Assembly (NCBI RefSeq): GCF_001445575.1
Contig: NZ_CP013200.1
Span: forward strand, 3,720,001 to 3,784,000
Reading direction: 5' to 3'
DNA: 64,000 nt
Source: Arthrobacter alpinus
GTDB lineage: Bacteria > Actinomycetota > Actinomycetes > Actinomycetales > Micrococcaceae
Position 1 is the stretch's first letter. Every line of letters starts with the position of its first letter. The notes beneath the pieces were generated by a model. It saw only the letters and a program-made list of their open reading frames with translations. It ran no database searches and had not been told where the DNA came from. Below are positions 1-9,095 of this stretch, piece after piece. The translations under genes were made by a program, and so were the position numbers.

Positions 1-782
1 ATCCTCTCGTCGTTCTTCGCGATTTCTTCGATTTGATTCGTATATGACGCCGAATATGGAGCCGAGCCGACTACCACGAGTGGCAATTTTGCATTACTTG
101 CGTGGTAGCCCCGCACGATCATCTCCACGTTGTTCTCAGGTTCAAACCTGGCAACAACAAGATGGAACTTCTTCGACGAGACCGACAAGGATTCCAGTTT
201 TGTATCCGACGGGAGGTTCAGAATTGGACTTCCGTACCTTAAAAGATGGCTAGAAACTCCAAACTCGTATTCATAGTAGTCCGCGATACCTTGGGCATCG
301 GCAATGATTGCGTCTGCGGTTCGAACGGCGAAGGATTCAGCAAATCGATAGTATCGTCGTCCTGCTGATCCCCACTTTCCGCGAAGCCATTCTAAACCGT
401 CAACGTGCACGGCTGTTGGAATCGCACGGAGATGCAGCGCCGGGACAAATGGAGAATTTGCCGCATTGAACACGAAAGCCACATCCGGCTTTCCACGTGC
501 GCACGCATGAAGGACGGATATGGCTGTGTGACTTAACGTTTCCACAACCTTTGCCCGAATCGACGGCAAATGGACCAACTTCATTCCTTCGTGCTCCCGA
601 AGACGGGGCTCATTTCCTTTACGGCAATAGACTGTTACCGAATGCCCCCGTGCCACAAGACGTTTGCCAATTTCCTCGATAGCGGTCTCGAATCCGCCAT
701 AGGCAGCGGGAACGCCACGAGTACCAATCATCACGATATTCAATGAGTCGTCCCCGCCGTGCTTTCGAGCAGATTCTGTCAT
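1..782 (-). CDS. Family 4 glycosyltransferase, 3' part outside the window
   Basis: The frame opens with ATG at 782 (a GTG lies three codons upstream at 791) and stays open to the left edge, so only about the first 260 residues are visible. The N-terminal motif MIGTRGVPAAYGGFET is the hallmark of the DUF1972-type N-terminal domain of GT4 enzymes such as rhamnosyl- and mannosyltransferases of polysaccharide synthesis. It is followed by HVDGLEW and by VVARFEPENN, the start of the second Rossmann domain where the nucleotide-sugar binds. It is the last visible gene of the minus-strand polysaccharide operon, 56 bp after the PKD-protein gene. Sugar donor and acceptor cannot be told from sequence. 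The C-terminal catalytic E-x7-E region is not in the window. Confidence 0.88.
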   Translation of the reverse strand, partial: MTESARKHGGDDSLNIVMIGTRGVPAAYGGFETAIEEIGKRLVARGHSVTVYCRKGNEPRLREHEGMKLVHLPSIRAKVVETLSHTAISVLHACARGKPDVAFVFNAANSPFVPALHLRAIPTAVHVDGLEWLRGKWGSAGRRYYRFAESFAVRTADAIIADAQGIADYYEYEFGVSSHLLRYGSPILNLPSDTKLESLSVSSKKFHLVVARFEPENNVEMIVRGYHASNAKLPLVVVGSAPYSASYTNQIEEIAKNDER

Positions 783-838
783 GTCTTCCACCAACCCTTT
801 TGATGACCTGATTTGGATTAACCTAAACGGCTAGCAGT

Positions 839-3800
839 TCAAAAACTGGGACCCGCCCAAAGGTTTTTGAACGACGCCATGACCGGCGCATTGGTAGCCG
901 AACCCGAGAGGTAAGCAAATAGTCCAATGGATCCAGACGCTTGCAACCCAGGGGTGGAGTCGGTTCCCATCTTCATCCAGGAGCCGGGCTCGACCGTACC
1001 GTCCTTCCAGACTTTTGCCTTGAGGGTTGACGGCGAATTTCCCGAAACTTGAACTCGAATGTTGAGAAGATCGCCGACTTGATAGGTAAGCCCCGCAACG
1101 ACAGTTTCGGAGGCAACCATGGTGGCGGCTCCGGCATTGTCGACCCTGAACAAACCAAGTGTTACGCCACCATTTGAGTTAAGATTTACTTTTGCCCGGT
1201 AGTCACCCTGCCCTGTAACTCTGCGTCCAATGACGGATACGTTTATGCCTCCTCCGGTTGGAGCTTTGTCAACGCCAACTTGGACACGGATGTCGGAATC
1301 CGAAGATGATACGGAGTTCAGGTAGATCGATGGACCGCTTCCGGCGCCGGCCATCTTGATACTTCCAGTTCCTCCGGCCACCGTGAAATTGCTGGCGCTC
1401 GACGAAGTCGTCCATGGCCCGCCCTTGTCAGCCGTTCCAAAACCGTTGGTCACGGTCCGGGAAAACGCATCTGTGGCGAATGGAGTAAGTGCAACTACGA
1501 CTGAACGAGATGTTGTCGCCGTAGCGCCCTGATCGTCAGTCACGGTCAGGGTGATTGTGTATGTTCCCGGAACCGCGTAGGTATGGCTTACACTAACGCC
1601 GGAGCCGGTGCCGGCGTCGCCAAAGTTCCATCCCCAACTAACGACATTCCCGTCCGGATCGCTGGACGTAGTTCCATCAACGTTTACGGCAAGAGCAGTT
1701 CCTGCCGTCGTGAATGCGGCCGTGGGCGGCAGGTTGGCCGGTGAAGTCGCCGTCACTGTATGTGTAATTGAGTTGATTCCGCCCAAGTTATCAGTGACAG
1801 TCAGCGTCACGTTGTAACTTCCTGGCGTGGTGTAACTGTGGTGGGCCGTCGCGCCCGAGGACGTTGTTCCATCGCCAAATGCCCACGCGTAGGAAGCAAT
1901 TTGACCGTCAGGATCGTGAGATCCGGAGCCATCAAATGCCACATCAAGTTTTTGCACCGTCGATGTAAACACTGCAACCGGAGGTACATTGACAGGTGTT
2001 GTTGCAGTGACAACATGTGAAACCGAGGTTGTTGCTCCGTCGTTGTCTGTGACCGTCAAAGTGACTGTGTAGTCTCCTGCTGTACCAAACGCGTGCGAAG
2101 CAACAGCCGTTGAAGCAGATCCACCATCCCCGAAGGCCCAATCGTAGCTGGCAACTGTCCCGTCCTGGTCGGAAGACGTGGTGCCGTCGAAGTTACCGTT
2201 GAGTCCGGCCATAATACTAGTGAACTTTGCAGTCGGCGGGATATTCGCTGGTGGTCCAGCGGTGACTGTCAAAACCTGACTGACACTTCCGGTCGCACCT
2301 CCGTTGTCCGTTACCGTCAACTTTACTGTGAAGGTGCCTGACGAGGCGTAGGTGTGGGTCGTGGCGCCTCCGGCCGAGCTAGTTCCATCACCGAAGTCCC
2401 AAGCATAGCCAGTGACTGTGCCGTCCAAATCTGATGATGTTGTCCCGTCAAAGGCGATTGCCAATTTATTCGGCACGTACGTGAAAGCGGCGGTTGGGGC
2501 TTGATTTGGCAGAGGTTCCACAATAACTTGGTGGGAGATTGTGGCCGTGGCGCCCTGGTTATCCTTTACGGTCAGTGTCACGGTAAAGGTACCAGCAACT
2601 GTATATACATGTGTCGGAGTGGTCCCTGTCAAGCTGGTCCCATCGCCAAAGTCCCAGGCATAGGACACAACCTGTCCGTCAGTATCTGAGGACCCGTTCC
2701 CGTCAAAAGTTGCGCTGAGACCAGTCGTGGACGATGTAAACGCCGCCGTCGGTGGACTATTCGGCGCCGGTGCTACCGTAACCTGCTTCGTAGTTGTCCC
2801 GGTTCCGCCGCGATCATCCGTGACGGTGAGCTTGATGGTGTAGTTTCCCGCCGCCAGATATGTGTAGTCTGTCGTAATTCCGGTTGCTGTATGTCCGTCG
2901 CCAAAATCCCATGCATACGACACCACAGTTCCATCAGAGTCGGAGGAGGTCGTACCATCAACTGAAACTTCCAAGTTGTGAGTTGAACTAGTAAAGGTTG
3001 CGGTCGGTAGCTGGTTCGGCGGCAATGTCGATGTTACGGGTTGCGTAACTGATGACACCCCACCCCGGTTATCAGTCACGGTCAATTTGACTTGGAAAGT
3101 CCCCGCCGTCGAATAGGAGTGCGAGGGAGATGCTCCCGTTCCGGTTTGGCCGTCACCAAAATCCCAAGCGTAATTGACAATCTGACCATCCGGATCGTGC
3201 GAAGCACCGGCGTCAAATGTCAAATTGAGATTTGCTCCGGAAGATGCGAATGCTGCCACGGGCACCACATTGACGGGGCCACCAAGGTTGTAGTGAGCCG
3301 CGACACGATCTGCCGACAGCGCGCTTGAATAGATGGCCACTTCGTCGATCGTGCCGGCAAAATAGGCGCTACTTGAGCCCCAAGTCGTATCGCCACCTAC
3401 TTTCCAGTATCCCGTGTAGGCCTGGGCATTGGTTTGGGGATTCGTCCCAACCAACGCTCCATCGACGTACAGCTTCATACCATCTACCGACTGGGTCGCG
3501 ACTACTTGGTGCCAGCGGTCATCATTGTAGGACACGGGCGTCGTGATCGTGTTTGTCTGGCCAGTCCACACACCGAACACTATTGTCCCGTCGTTCTGCA
3601 TATAGACGTGACGGTCGTAACTGGATGAAGTGCCATTCGGATTGTCGCCAAATCCGACGATCTTTCCCCCCTGGCTAGTGGATGTCTTGAACCAAGCTTC
3701 CTCCGAATATGTCAGTGGGTCTGAATAACTCGCATTGCTAGCGACAAACCCGTCACTTCCGTTGAATGTTGCTGCTGTGCCTGCATATCCCGGTATTGCA

Positions 3801-6298
3801 CCTGGAACACCCTTGGTGACGCCGCCATTGTATGTTCCATCATTCGACGAATCCGTTGAGTCAAGTGCCGTATTCCCCGCAGATTCATCAAGACGCCAGT
3901 ACAGGTCAGGCTGGTCAGCATTGACCGCCTTACCATAGCTGTCCGTGGGCAGCGGGGGGAGGCTGGAAGTCCGGCCTGTCAATGTGTAGTGCTTGAGAAG
4001 CTGTACACCTGTCAAGACGGAAGGATAAATCGCGACATCGTCGATAGTTCCGTTAAAATTGCTGTTTCCCGGCTGATTCGGCCAACCGTTGAGGCTGTCG
4101 CCGCCGATCCTCCACAATCCTGAGTACGATTGGCCACTTGTAGCGTCGCTTCTGTGCCCAACCCGTACGCCGTCGACGTACAACTGCATGCCACCTGCCC
4201 CAAGCGTTGCCGCGACCTGATGCCACTGTCCGTCATTGTATGTCTTAGAAGTTGAGAGGGTTTGGGCGCTTCCTGGATAGACTCCGAACCAGAGATGCCC
4301 GGCATTGTCCATGTAGACGTGGCGGTCGTAGCTCGACGAAGTCCCCGTCGCAGAATTCCCGAATCCAACGATCTTGCCACCACTTGTCGTTGATGTCTTG
4401 AACCACGCCTCGGCCGTAAATGTGTCAGGACCAGGTCCCTGCATCCTGGCTGCAATGAATGCCGAACTCGTCCCGTCAAAAGTCGAAGCCGTTTCGTTGG
4501 CCATCGATCCGCTGCTACCTCGTCCAACTCCGACCCCGGAGTCCGCGTCATTGAAGGATGCGTTGTCGTAGGCCACGGTTCCTGAGGGTTCGTTCAGCGG
4601 CCAAAAATTCGTGGCCCCGTCGGTGATAACTTGTGATGTATATGCGCTCGGTGCCGCCGATGAAATTGTCACACCCGCGGATCTACTCCCAGTGAAGTTA
4701 TTGCCCCATGGATCGGACACTCGAATTCTGTAGGTGTGAATCGATCCGGGCACTAGACCTGTATCGACGAATCCCGACTGCGGTAGGGCCCACCAGGGAG
4801 AAACGGCGTTAGTTGTATAAATGGGCGTTGTCCCATTGTCGCGGAGAACATCATATGTGAGAGTCCCATCATCGATGTCCGTTGTTCCAGTCCACGCTAT
4901 TCTTGCCGAACCAGAATTCAACGATATGACGCTTGGGGTCATTGTTGAATATGTGGGCCCCTGCTTGTTGGGAGCTATGGTGCGGGCGGCAAACGTCGCA
5001 AGGCCTTGTTGCGCCTTACCATTGACCGACGTAAATTCCCCACCCATTACCAAATAATTTGAGTTGTTGGCCAATGCCCATCCGCCTTGGAAGATTCCTG
5101 TGTATGTTCCAGCATTGACCAGTGGATACCATGGCAACTGGGTTGGAACAGGCTGGTAGGCATAATTCATGTTTGATCCCGGAGCACCCTGATCAGTACC
5201 GGTCGGGTAGGTTGTTTCAGCGATTGCCCGCTTCCATATTTGCGGGTTGTGATCACCAAAGGTTCCCACTGACGTGCAGTCGTGCGCATGGCCAGTGCTG
5301 TACACTACTTGCCCCATTACGGCTAGGCTGTAAGTGGCCCCATAACAATTGTCCAGCCAAATAAGATTGCCTGTCGCCAAGTCCGCAGCCCACCGGCCAT
5401 CGAACCAATGTCCGCCTTCACCATCGTTACTACCAAATACAACGCCGTTTTGAACCGTCAATTCGGTAACCCAGGATCGGCTTGATCCAATTGCCGTTGG
5501 GGTGGGTCGGCTGCCCCACGGTTCAAGTGCCCCGGTATTTCCATCAACTGCACCGATACCAACGATCGGCGAACCGTCTAGGTTCTGGAAACGACCACCA
5601 ATCAGGATCCTAGAATTGTCTGGGGCCGCCCAAAGTGTTTCAACAATGTCGTCTACCTTAGGTGTCCAAGGCAACAAAGCGCCTGAAGATCGTGTGAATG
5701 CAGCCAGGTTTGATCGAGTTTGACCACCGGCGTTACCAAATGCACCGCCCACATAGACAGTGTCATTCGAAACAGCAACATTTCGAACCGGCCCATTGAC
5801 TACCGGCTTGAAATTTGGATCCAACGTTCCTGTGGCAACGCTGAAGGCAGCTACTTTCATGCGCGGGACTCCATTGACGGTTGTGAAGTCTCCTCCTACG
5901 TATATCTCCGATGAATCGACCGACAATCTAACCGTACGGGCCTGTGCATTCAGATTTGGGTTCCATGGCAATATAGCGCCAGTAAGGATGTTAAAGGCCA
6001 TTGCGTTGTTGCGACCCACTTCGCCGGTACCGGCGGCAGCCCCAGAAGGACGCGCAGATGTGAAGCTTCCGACCGCGTAGGCGACATTGCCCACAACTGC
6101 AGTTTTCCATACGACTCCGTTGATCTGCGGTGTCGGCAAAACATCGCCGGCCACTGTTTGTGGCAACGGCGCTGGGCTGTCGGCTGCCGTCGCGGTCGAT
6201 ACGGGACCCACGACGAGGACCGCCGTAATCATTGCTGCGGAAGTCAAGACGGTCAAGCTCCTAGACGCAATCTTCGTACGACGTATTTGCATTCTCAT
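839..6298 (-). CDS. Giant secreted beta-propeller / LamG / PKD-repeat surface protein
   Basis: About 1819 residues. I chose ATG 6298 over the upstream ATG at 6331 because an AAGAAAG ribosome site lies about 10 nt before it and the frame then starts directly with a signal peptide (basic start, hydrophobic stretch, cleavage near ATAADSPAP). Order of domains: DUF5122-like propeller repeats (roughly residues 50-430, recurring YVGGxF motifs), a fibronectin-III-like segment (450-550), two LamG/concanavalin-like domains (560-800 and 810-1015, each with WFKTST and DGxWHQV), seven PKD domains (1020-1610, WDFGDG-type cores) and a C-terminal jelly-roll-like domain (1620-1819). No cell-wall anchor motif is visible. 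Such proteins usually bind glycans or mediate adhesion; its place inside a polysaccharide operon fits a matrix role, which is inference. Confidence 0.9.
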   Translation of the reverse strand: MRMQIRRTKIASRSLTVLTSAAMITAVLVVGPVSTATAADSPAPLPQTVAGDVLPTPQINGVVWKTAVVGNVAYAVGSFTSARPSGAAAGTGEVGRNNAMAFNILTGAILPWNPNLNAQARTVRLSVDSSEIYVGGDFTTVNGVPRMKVAAFSVATGTLDPNFKPVVNGPVRNVAVSNDTVYVGGAFGNAGGQTRSNLAAFTRSSGALLPWTPKVDDIVETLWAAPDNSRILIGGRFQNLDGSPIVGIGAVDGNTGALEPWGSRPTPTAIGSSRSWVTELTVQNGVVFGSNDGEGGHWFDGRWAADLATGNLIWLDNCYGATYSLAVMGQVVYSTGHAHDCTSVGTFGDHNPQIWKRAIAETTYPTGTDQGAPGSNMNYAYQPVPTQLPWYPLVNAGTYTGIFQGGWALANNSNYLVMGGEFTSVNGKAQQGLATFAARTIAPNKQGPTYSTMTPSVISLNSGSARIAWTGTTDIDDGTLTYDVLRDNGTTPIYTTNAVSPWWALPQSGFVDTGLVPGSIHTYRIRVSDPWGNNFTGSRSAGVTISSAAPSAYTSQVITDGATNFWPLNEPSGTVAYDNASFNDADSGVGVGRGSSGSMANETASTFDGTSSAFIAARMQGPGPDTFTAEAWFKTSTTSGGKIVGFGNSATGTSSSYDRHVYMDNAGHLWFGVYPGSAQTLSTSKTYNDGQWHQVAATLGAGGMQLYVDGVRVGHRSDATSGQSYSGLWRIGGDSLNGWPNQPGNSNFNGTIDDVAIYPSVLTGVQLLKHYTLTGRTSSLPPLPTDSYGKAVNADQPDLYWRLDESAGNTALDSTDSSNDGTYNGGVTKGVPGAIPGYAGTAATFNGSDGFVASNASYSDPLTYSEEAWFKTSTSQGGKIVGFGDNPNGTSSSYDRHVYMQNDGTIVFGVWTGQTNTITTPVSYNDDRWHQVVATQSVDGMKLYVDGALVGTNPQTNAQAYTGYWKVGGDTTWGSSSAYFAGTIDEVAIYSSALSADRVAAHYNLGGPVNVVPVAAFASSGANLNLTFDAGASHDPDGQIVNYAWDFGDGQTGTGASPSHSYSTAGTFQVKLTVTDNRGGVSSVTQPVTSTLPPNQLPTATFTSSTHNLEVSVDGTTSSDSDGTVVSYAWDFGDGHTATGITTDYTYLAAGNYTIKLTVTDDRGGTGTTTKQVTVAPAPNSPPTAAFTSSTTGLSATFDGNGSSDTDGQVVSYAWDFGDGTSLTGTTPTHVYTVAGTFTVTLTVKDNQGATATISHQVIVEPLPNQAPTAAFTYVPNKLAIAFDGTTSSDLDGTVTGYAWDFGDGTSSAGGATTHTYASSGTFTVKLTVTDNGGATGSVSQVLTVTAGPPANIPPTAKFTSIMAGLNGNFDGTTSSDQDGTVASYDWAFGDGGSASTAVASHAFGTAGDYTVTLTVTDNDGATTSVSHVVTATTPVNVPPVAVFTSTVQKLDVAFDGSGSHDPDGQIASYAWAFGDGTTSSGATAHHSYTTPGSYNVTLTVTDNLGGINSITHTVTATSPANLPPTAAFTTAGTALAVNVDGTTSSDPDGNVVSWGWNFGDAGTGSGVSVSHTYAVPGTYTITLTVTDDQGATATTSRSVVVALTPFATDAFSRTVTNGFGTADKGGPWTTSSSASNFTVAGGTGSIKMAGAGSGPSIYLNSVSSSDSDIRVQVGVDKAPTGGGINVSVIGRRVTGQGDYRAKVNLNSNGGVTLGLFRVDNAGAATMVASETVVAGLTYQVGDLLNIRVQVSGNSPSTLKAKVWKDGTVEPGSWMKMGTDSTPGLQASGSIGLFAYLSGSATNAPVMASFKNLWAGPSF

Positions 6299-6337
6299 TG
6301 TCGGCTGCTTTCTTGAATAGAAGTAGAACACGGATAA

Positions 6338-7589
6338 TCACGTGGTCGCAGATGCGGATGTATCCCGCATTTTAGGTTTCACTTGGTGTGGAACTTCGAG
6401 CTCATACTTCAAAGCCGGAACTAGCAGTAATTGACGTATTAGCAGTCCCCCGGTAATTGAACCAACCGCTAGAGCACTAGGAATGAGCGCCGGTGTCAAA
6501 TTGGTTTGAAGTACGGCCACAGCGAGGACAAAAGATATGAATGAGTCCAATACTCGAAGGCCAAGTACAGCTGACTGTCTACCGCGAACCGCGGCCAGTG
6601 CACCATACGGAGTAACTGCTGAGACAGAGATTGAATAAAAAATCCACCCTGCGACAGCAAGAACTAGGGGATGTTGCCCGGTTACCAAATGTCCAATTAC
6701 GGGCAAAAGTAAAAGACCGAGTCCTCCAACAACAATCGAAACGCCGGCCAACCCCAGTACCGCACGATCCGCCCGCCCCAACAGTTCACGGATGGAAGTG
6801 TCGCCGTTTCTTGCAAAGGATGTGAATAGAAATGATGATGCGCCGCTGACTACGAGCATCATCGGCGCAACGTAGATGCGGGCGACTTCAACTTGCCCAA
6901 CTACGGCCGCCCCTACCAGGACAAGAATTGTCATTCGAACAACGGTAAGCAGTCCCGGGCGGACTGCCTGTTGGGCTGCACGCCAAATGCCGTATTTTGG
7001 AACCGAACTGGTACATTTCACAACCCGCATGACGAGGAACCGCTCGCTCCGCGGCAGCAACATGACTGCGGCGAATAAAGCAACCAATTGGCCGCCCAAA
7101 ATCGAAAGAAAGAATATAACGAGACTCGGCCGAACTGTTGCTGCCAAAAAACCCAGTACCAACAATGCACCAAGTAGGCCAATCAAATCGACGATAACGA
7201 TTTTCCAATACAACAGATTAGCCATTAGTGTTCGTCTGAGCGTATCTTCTAGGACAAATATTGCAATGGCCCCAGAGAATGCGACCGCCTCAATGGGAGT
7301 GAGGAACCGGGCCATCATCACGACAAATGCGGCAGCTATGGCAGCTCCGAAGCTGAGACCAACGCACCACAGCTGGAGCGTAAAGCGCACATGGCGATCA
7401 AAGCGATCGAGAACAGTCAAGGTATCACCAATGAATCCGCTGACTAGTGCAGTTACTAGCAGCAGAACGCCGTAGAGTATCGCAAATCTACCGAGCCCTT
7501 CGAGACCGAGCATTCTGGCGGCGATGATCTGCAACACGAAACTCACTGCAGCTTGCGATCCCTGCGCCGCCACCCCTCCGAAGATTCCA
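6338..7589 (-). pseudogene. Wzx-like polysaccharide flippase, main fragment (interrupted by IS)
   Basis: Encodes about 415 residues with some 12 hydrophobic segments, starting GIFGGVAAQGSQAAVSFVLQ, typical of the polysaccharide/oligosaccharide flippase family that moves lipid-linked repeat units across the membrane. The 5' end is cut off by an ISL3-family element. Removing the element and one copy of the 8-bp duplication joins this piece in frame to 9038-9095, giving an open frame of exactly 433 codons plus stop. The frame remains open upstream through the antisense strand of the element to 8005, so a 555-residue chimera with a foreign N-terminus could be made, but no convincing ribosome site was seen. 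Function is probably lost or reduced. Confidence 0.85.
7582..7589. repeat. Target-site duplication, left copy
   Basis: AGATTCCA directly abuts the left inverted repeat and is identical to 9038-9045. Confidence 0.92.
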
Positions 7590-7615
7590 GGCTCTTCCGA
7601 ATGCAGGGTGTAGGT
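7590..7615 (+). repeat. ISL3 element left inverted repeat
   Basis: Starts GGCTCTTCCGAATGCAGG and matches the reverse complement of the right end at 21 of 26 positions. Confidence 0.9.
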
Positions 7616-7723
7616 GGGGTTGGTCAGTGATGAATCCGGGCGAGGAACTCGTTTCGGTATAGGTGAGGGCCTTGGTAGAGAATCAGATTGTCTAGATCCA
7701 GATTTTTCTACAGCAAGGCCCTC

Positions 7724-9031
7724 GTGTTCAACGCTACCCTTCAATGCCCTGACCTGACTACTTTCTGCCGCCTTGACGGGCTTGGTCTGGAAGCGACCGG
7801 GCAGTTCCTTGCTCCTGATCGTGCTGTGATTGCCTGTCGGGTGGTGGCCACGGATGAATGGTGCCGTAAGTGTGGCGGCGAAGGTATCCCGCGGGACACA
7901 GTGACCCGGGAACTCGGCCATGAACCCTTCGGCTGGCGGCCGACGACGTTGCTGGTCCGGATCCGCCGCTATCGGTGTACCGGGTGCGGTCATGTCTGGC
8001 GGCAAGACACCACCCAGGCAGCCGAACCACGGTCAAAGCTTTCCCGTCGCGGCCTGGTGTGGGCGTTGGAAGGCATCGTGTGCCAGCACCTCACCGTCGC
8101 TCGCGTCGCCGAGGGGCTGGGCGTGTCCTGGAATACCGCGAACAAGGCCGTGTTGGCCGAAGGACGGCGGGTGCTGATCAATGACGCCACACGCTTCGAC
8201 GGAGTGAAGATCATCGGTGTTGATGAGCATGTGTGGCGCCACACCAGACATGGAGACAAATACGTCACCGTCATCATCGACCTCACCCCGGTCCGCGACA
8301 AAAAGGGCCCCTCTAGGCTGCTGGATATGGTTGAGGGCCGTTCCAAACAGGTCTTCGCTACCTGGTTGAAGGAACGCCCTCAAGCTTGGCGTGACGGGGT
8401 GGAAGTCGTGGCCATGGACGGGTTCTCCGGGTTCAAAAGCGCTGCCGCCGAAGAGTTGCCTGCCGCTGTTGCGGTGATGGATCCATTCCATGTCGTCCGT
8501 CTTGCCGGCGACGCGCTCGATGACTGCCGTCGCCGGGTGCAGCAGGCCACGTGTGGGCATCGGGGACGGGCCGGGGATCCGCTCTACAAAGCCCGGCTGA
8601 CGCTGCATACCGGTGATGGGTTGCTGACCGAGAAACAACAAAAGCGAATCGCTGATCTCTTCGCCGAGGAGAAACATGTCGAAGTCGAAGCTACGTGGGG
8701 CGCCTATCAACGCATGATCGCCGCCTACCGGGCAGAAGACCCGGCCCAAGGTAAGAAGCTCATGCAAGCCCTCATTGATTCCCTCAGCAGCAGGGTCCCT
8801 GCAGCTCTGAAAGAACTGAAAAAGATGGGCCGAACACTCAAACGCAGGGCAACTGACGTCCTCGCGTACTTCGACCGTCCGGGAACTTCTAACGGCCCAA
8901 CTGAAGCAATTAATGGAAGATTGGAACACCTCCGAGGATCCGCCCTTGGCTTCCGCAACCTCACCAACTACGTCGCCAGATCACTGCTGGAATCCGGCGG
9001 CTTCAGACCGAAACTACACTCTCAATTCTGA
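7724..9031 (+). CDS. ISL3-family transposase
   Basis: 435 residues from GTG 7724; a TTG at 7688 would add 12 residues. An AAGG about 8 nt upstream and the usual family start (FNATLQ..DLTTFCRLDGLG) favour 7724. The N-terminus has a CxxC...CxxC zinc finger (CRKCGGE, CTGCGH), then a helix-turn-helix (ARVAEGLGVSWNTANKAV), then the DDE catalytic domain with the three acidic residues in IIGVDEH, VAMDGFSG and NGPTEAINGR. Full length with no internal stop, so probably active. Confidence 0.95.
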   Translation: MFNATLQCPDLTTFCRLDGLGLEATGQFLAPDRAVIACRVVATDEWCRKCGGEGIPRDTVTRELGHEPFGWRPTTLLVRIRRYRCTGCGHVWRQDTTQAAEPRSKLSRRGLVWALEGIVCQHLTVARVAEGLGVSWNTANKAVLAEGRRVLINDATRFDGVKIIGVDEHVWRHTRHGDKYVTVIIDLTPVRDKKGPSRLLDMVEGRSKQVFATWLKERPQAWRDGVEVVAMDGFSGFKSAAAEELPAAVAVMDPFHVVRLAGDALDDCRRRVQQATCGHRGRAGDPLYKARLTLHTGDGLLTEKQQKRIADLFAEEKHVEVEATWGAYQRMIAAYRAEDPAQGKKLMQALIDSLSSRVPAALKELKKMGRTLKRRATDVLAYFDRPGTSNGPTEAINGRLEHLRGSALGFRNLTNYVARSLLESGGFRPKLHSQF

Positions 9032-9037
9032 AGAGCC
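9012..9037 (-). repeat. ISL3 element right inverted repeat
   Basis: Read on the minus strand it starts GGCTCTTCAGAATTGAGA. The transposase stop codon (9029-9031) lies inside this repeat. Confidence 0.9.
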
Positions 9038-9045
9038 AGATTCCA
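9038..9045. repeat. Target-site duplication, right copy
   Basis: AGATTCCA directly abuts the right inverted repeat. It lies in codons 17-19 of the interrupted flippase gene. Confidence 0.92.
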
Positions 9046-9095
9046 CGGCTTGCAGAACAAGTAATTCGCCCAAATACCTTGGAAAAAGTACCCAT
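9038..9095 (-). pseudogene. Wzx-like flippase, severed 5' end
   Basis: First 19 codons of the flippase gene, cut from the rest by the insertion element. The start codon ATG at 9095-9093 overlaps the TGA stop of the lipoprotein gene (TGATG), the usual sign of translational coupling in an operon. The encoded start is MGTFSKVFGRITCSASRGI, and the last codons lie in the duplicated target AGATTCCA. Joining it to 7581 restores the full frame (58 + 1244 nt = 434 codons). Outside the interrupted gene context this fragment has no function. Confidence 0.8.

Larger units (their letters stand above)
7590..9037 (+). mobile_element. ISL3-family insertion sequence, complete, 1448 bp
   Basis: The element is bounded by imperfect terminal inverted repeats starting GGCTCTTC (21 of 26 positions match) and flanked by a perfect 8-bp target duplication, AGATTCCA, on both sides. 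Eight-bp duplications and GGCTCTTC-type ends are characteristic of ISL3-family elements. It carries one transposase gene on the plus strand, opposite to the polysaccharide operon it interrupts. The intact ends and the undecayed duplication suggest a recent insertion and a potentially active copy. Confidence 0.95.

Noticed and set aside
4012..4551. 179-codon open frame inside the PKD-protein gene on the same strand
   Set aside because: It is a shifted frame of the LamG-coding region with no ribosome site and no family similarity; the main frame is strongly supported by domains.
4374..4571. Small plus-strand frames across 839-6298
   Set aside because: All lie opposite repeated PKD/LamG coding sequence without start signals.
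6876..7475. 199-codon plus-strand frame opposite the flippase fragment
   Set aside because: Shadow of the membrane-protein gene on the minus strand; composition rich in Thr/Arg as expected of an antisense frame.
8033..8929. 298-codon frame antisense to the transposase
   Set aside because: Complement of a well-supported transposase gene; codon pattern is the mirror of it.
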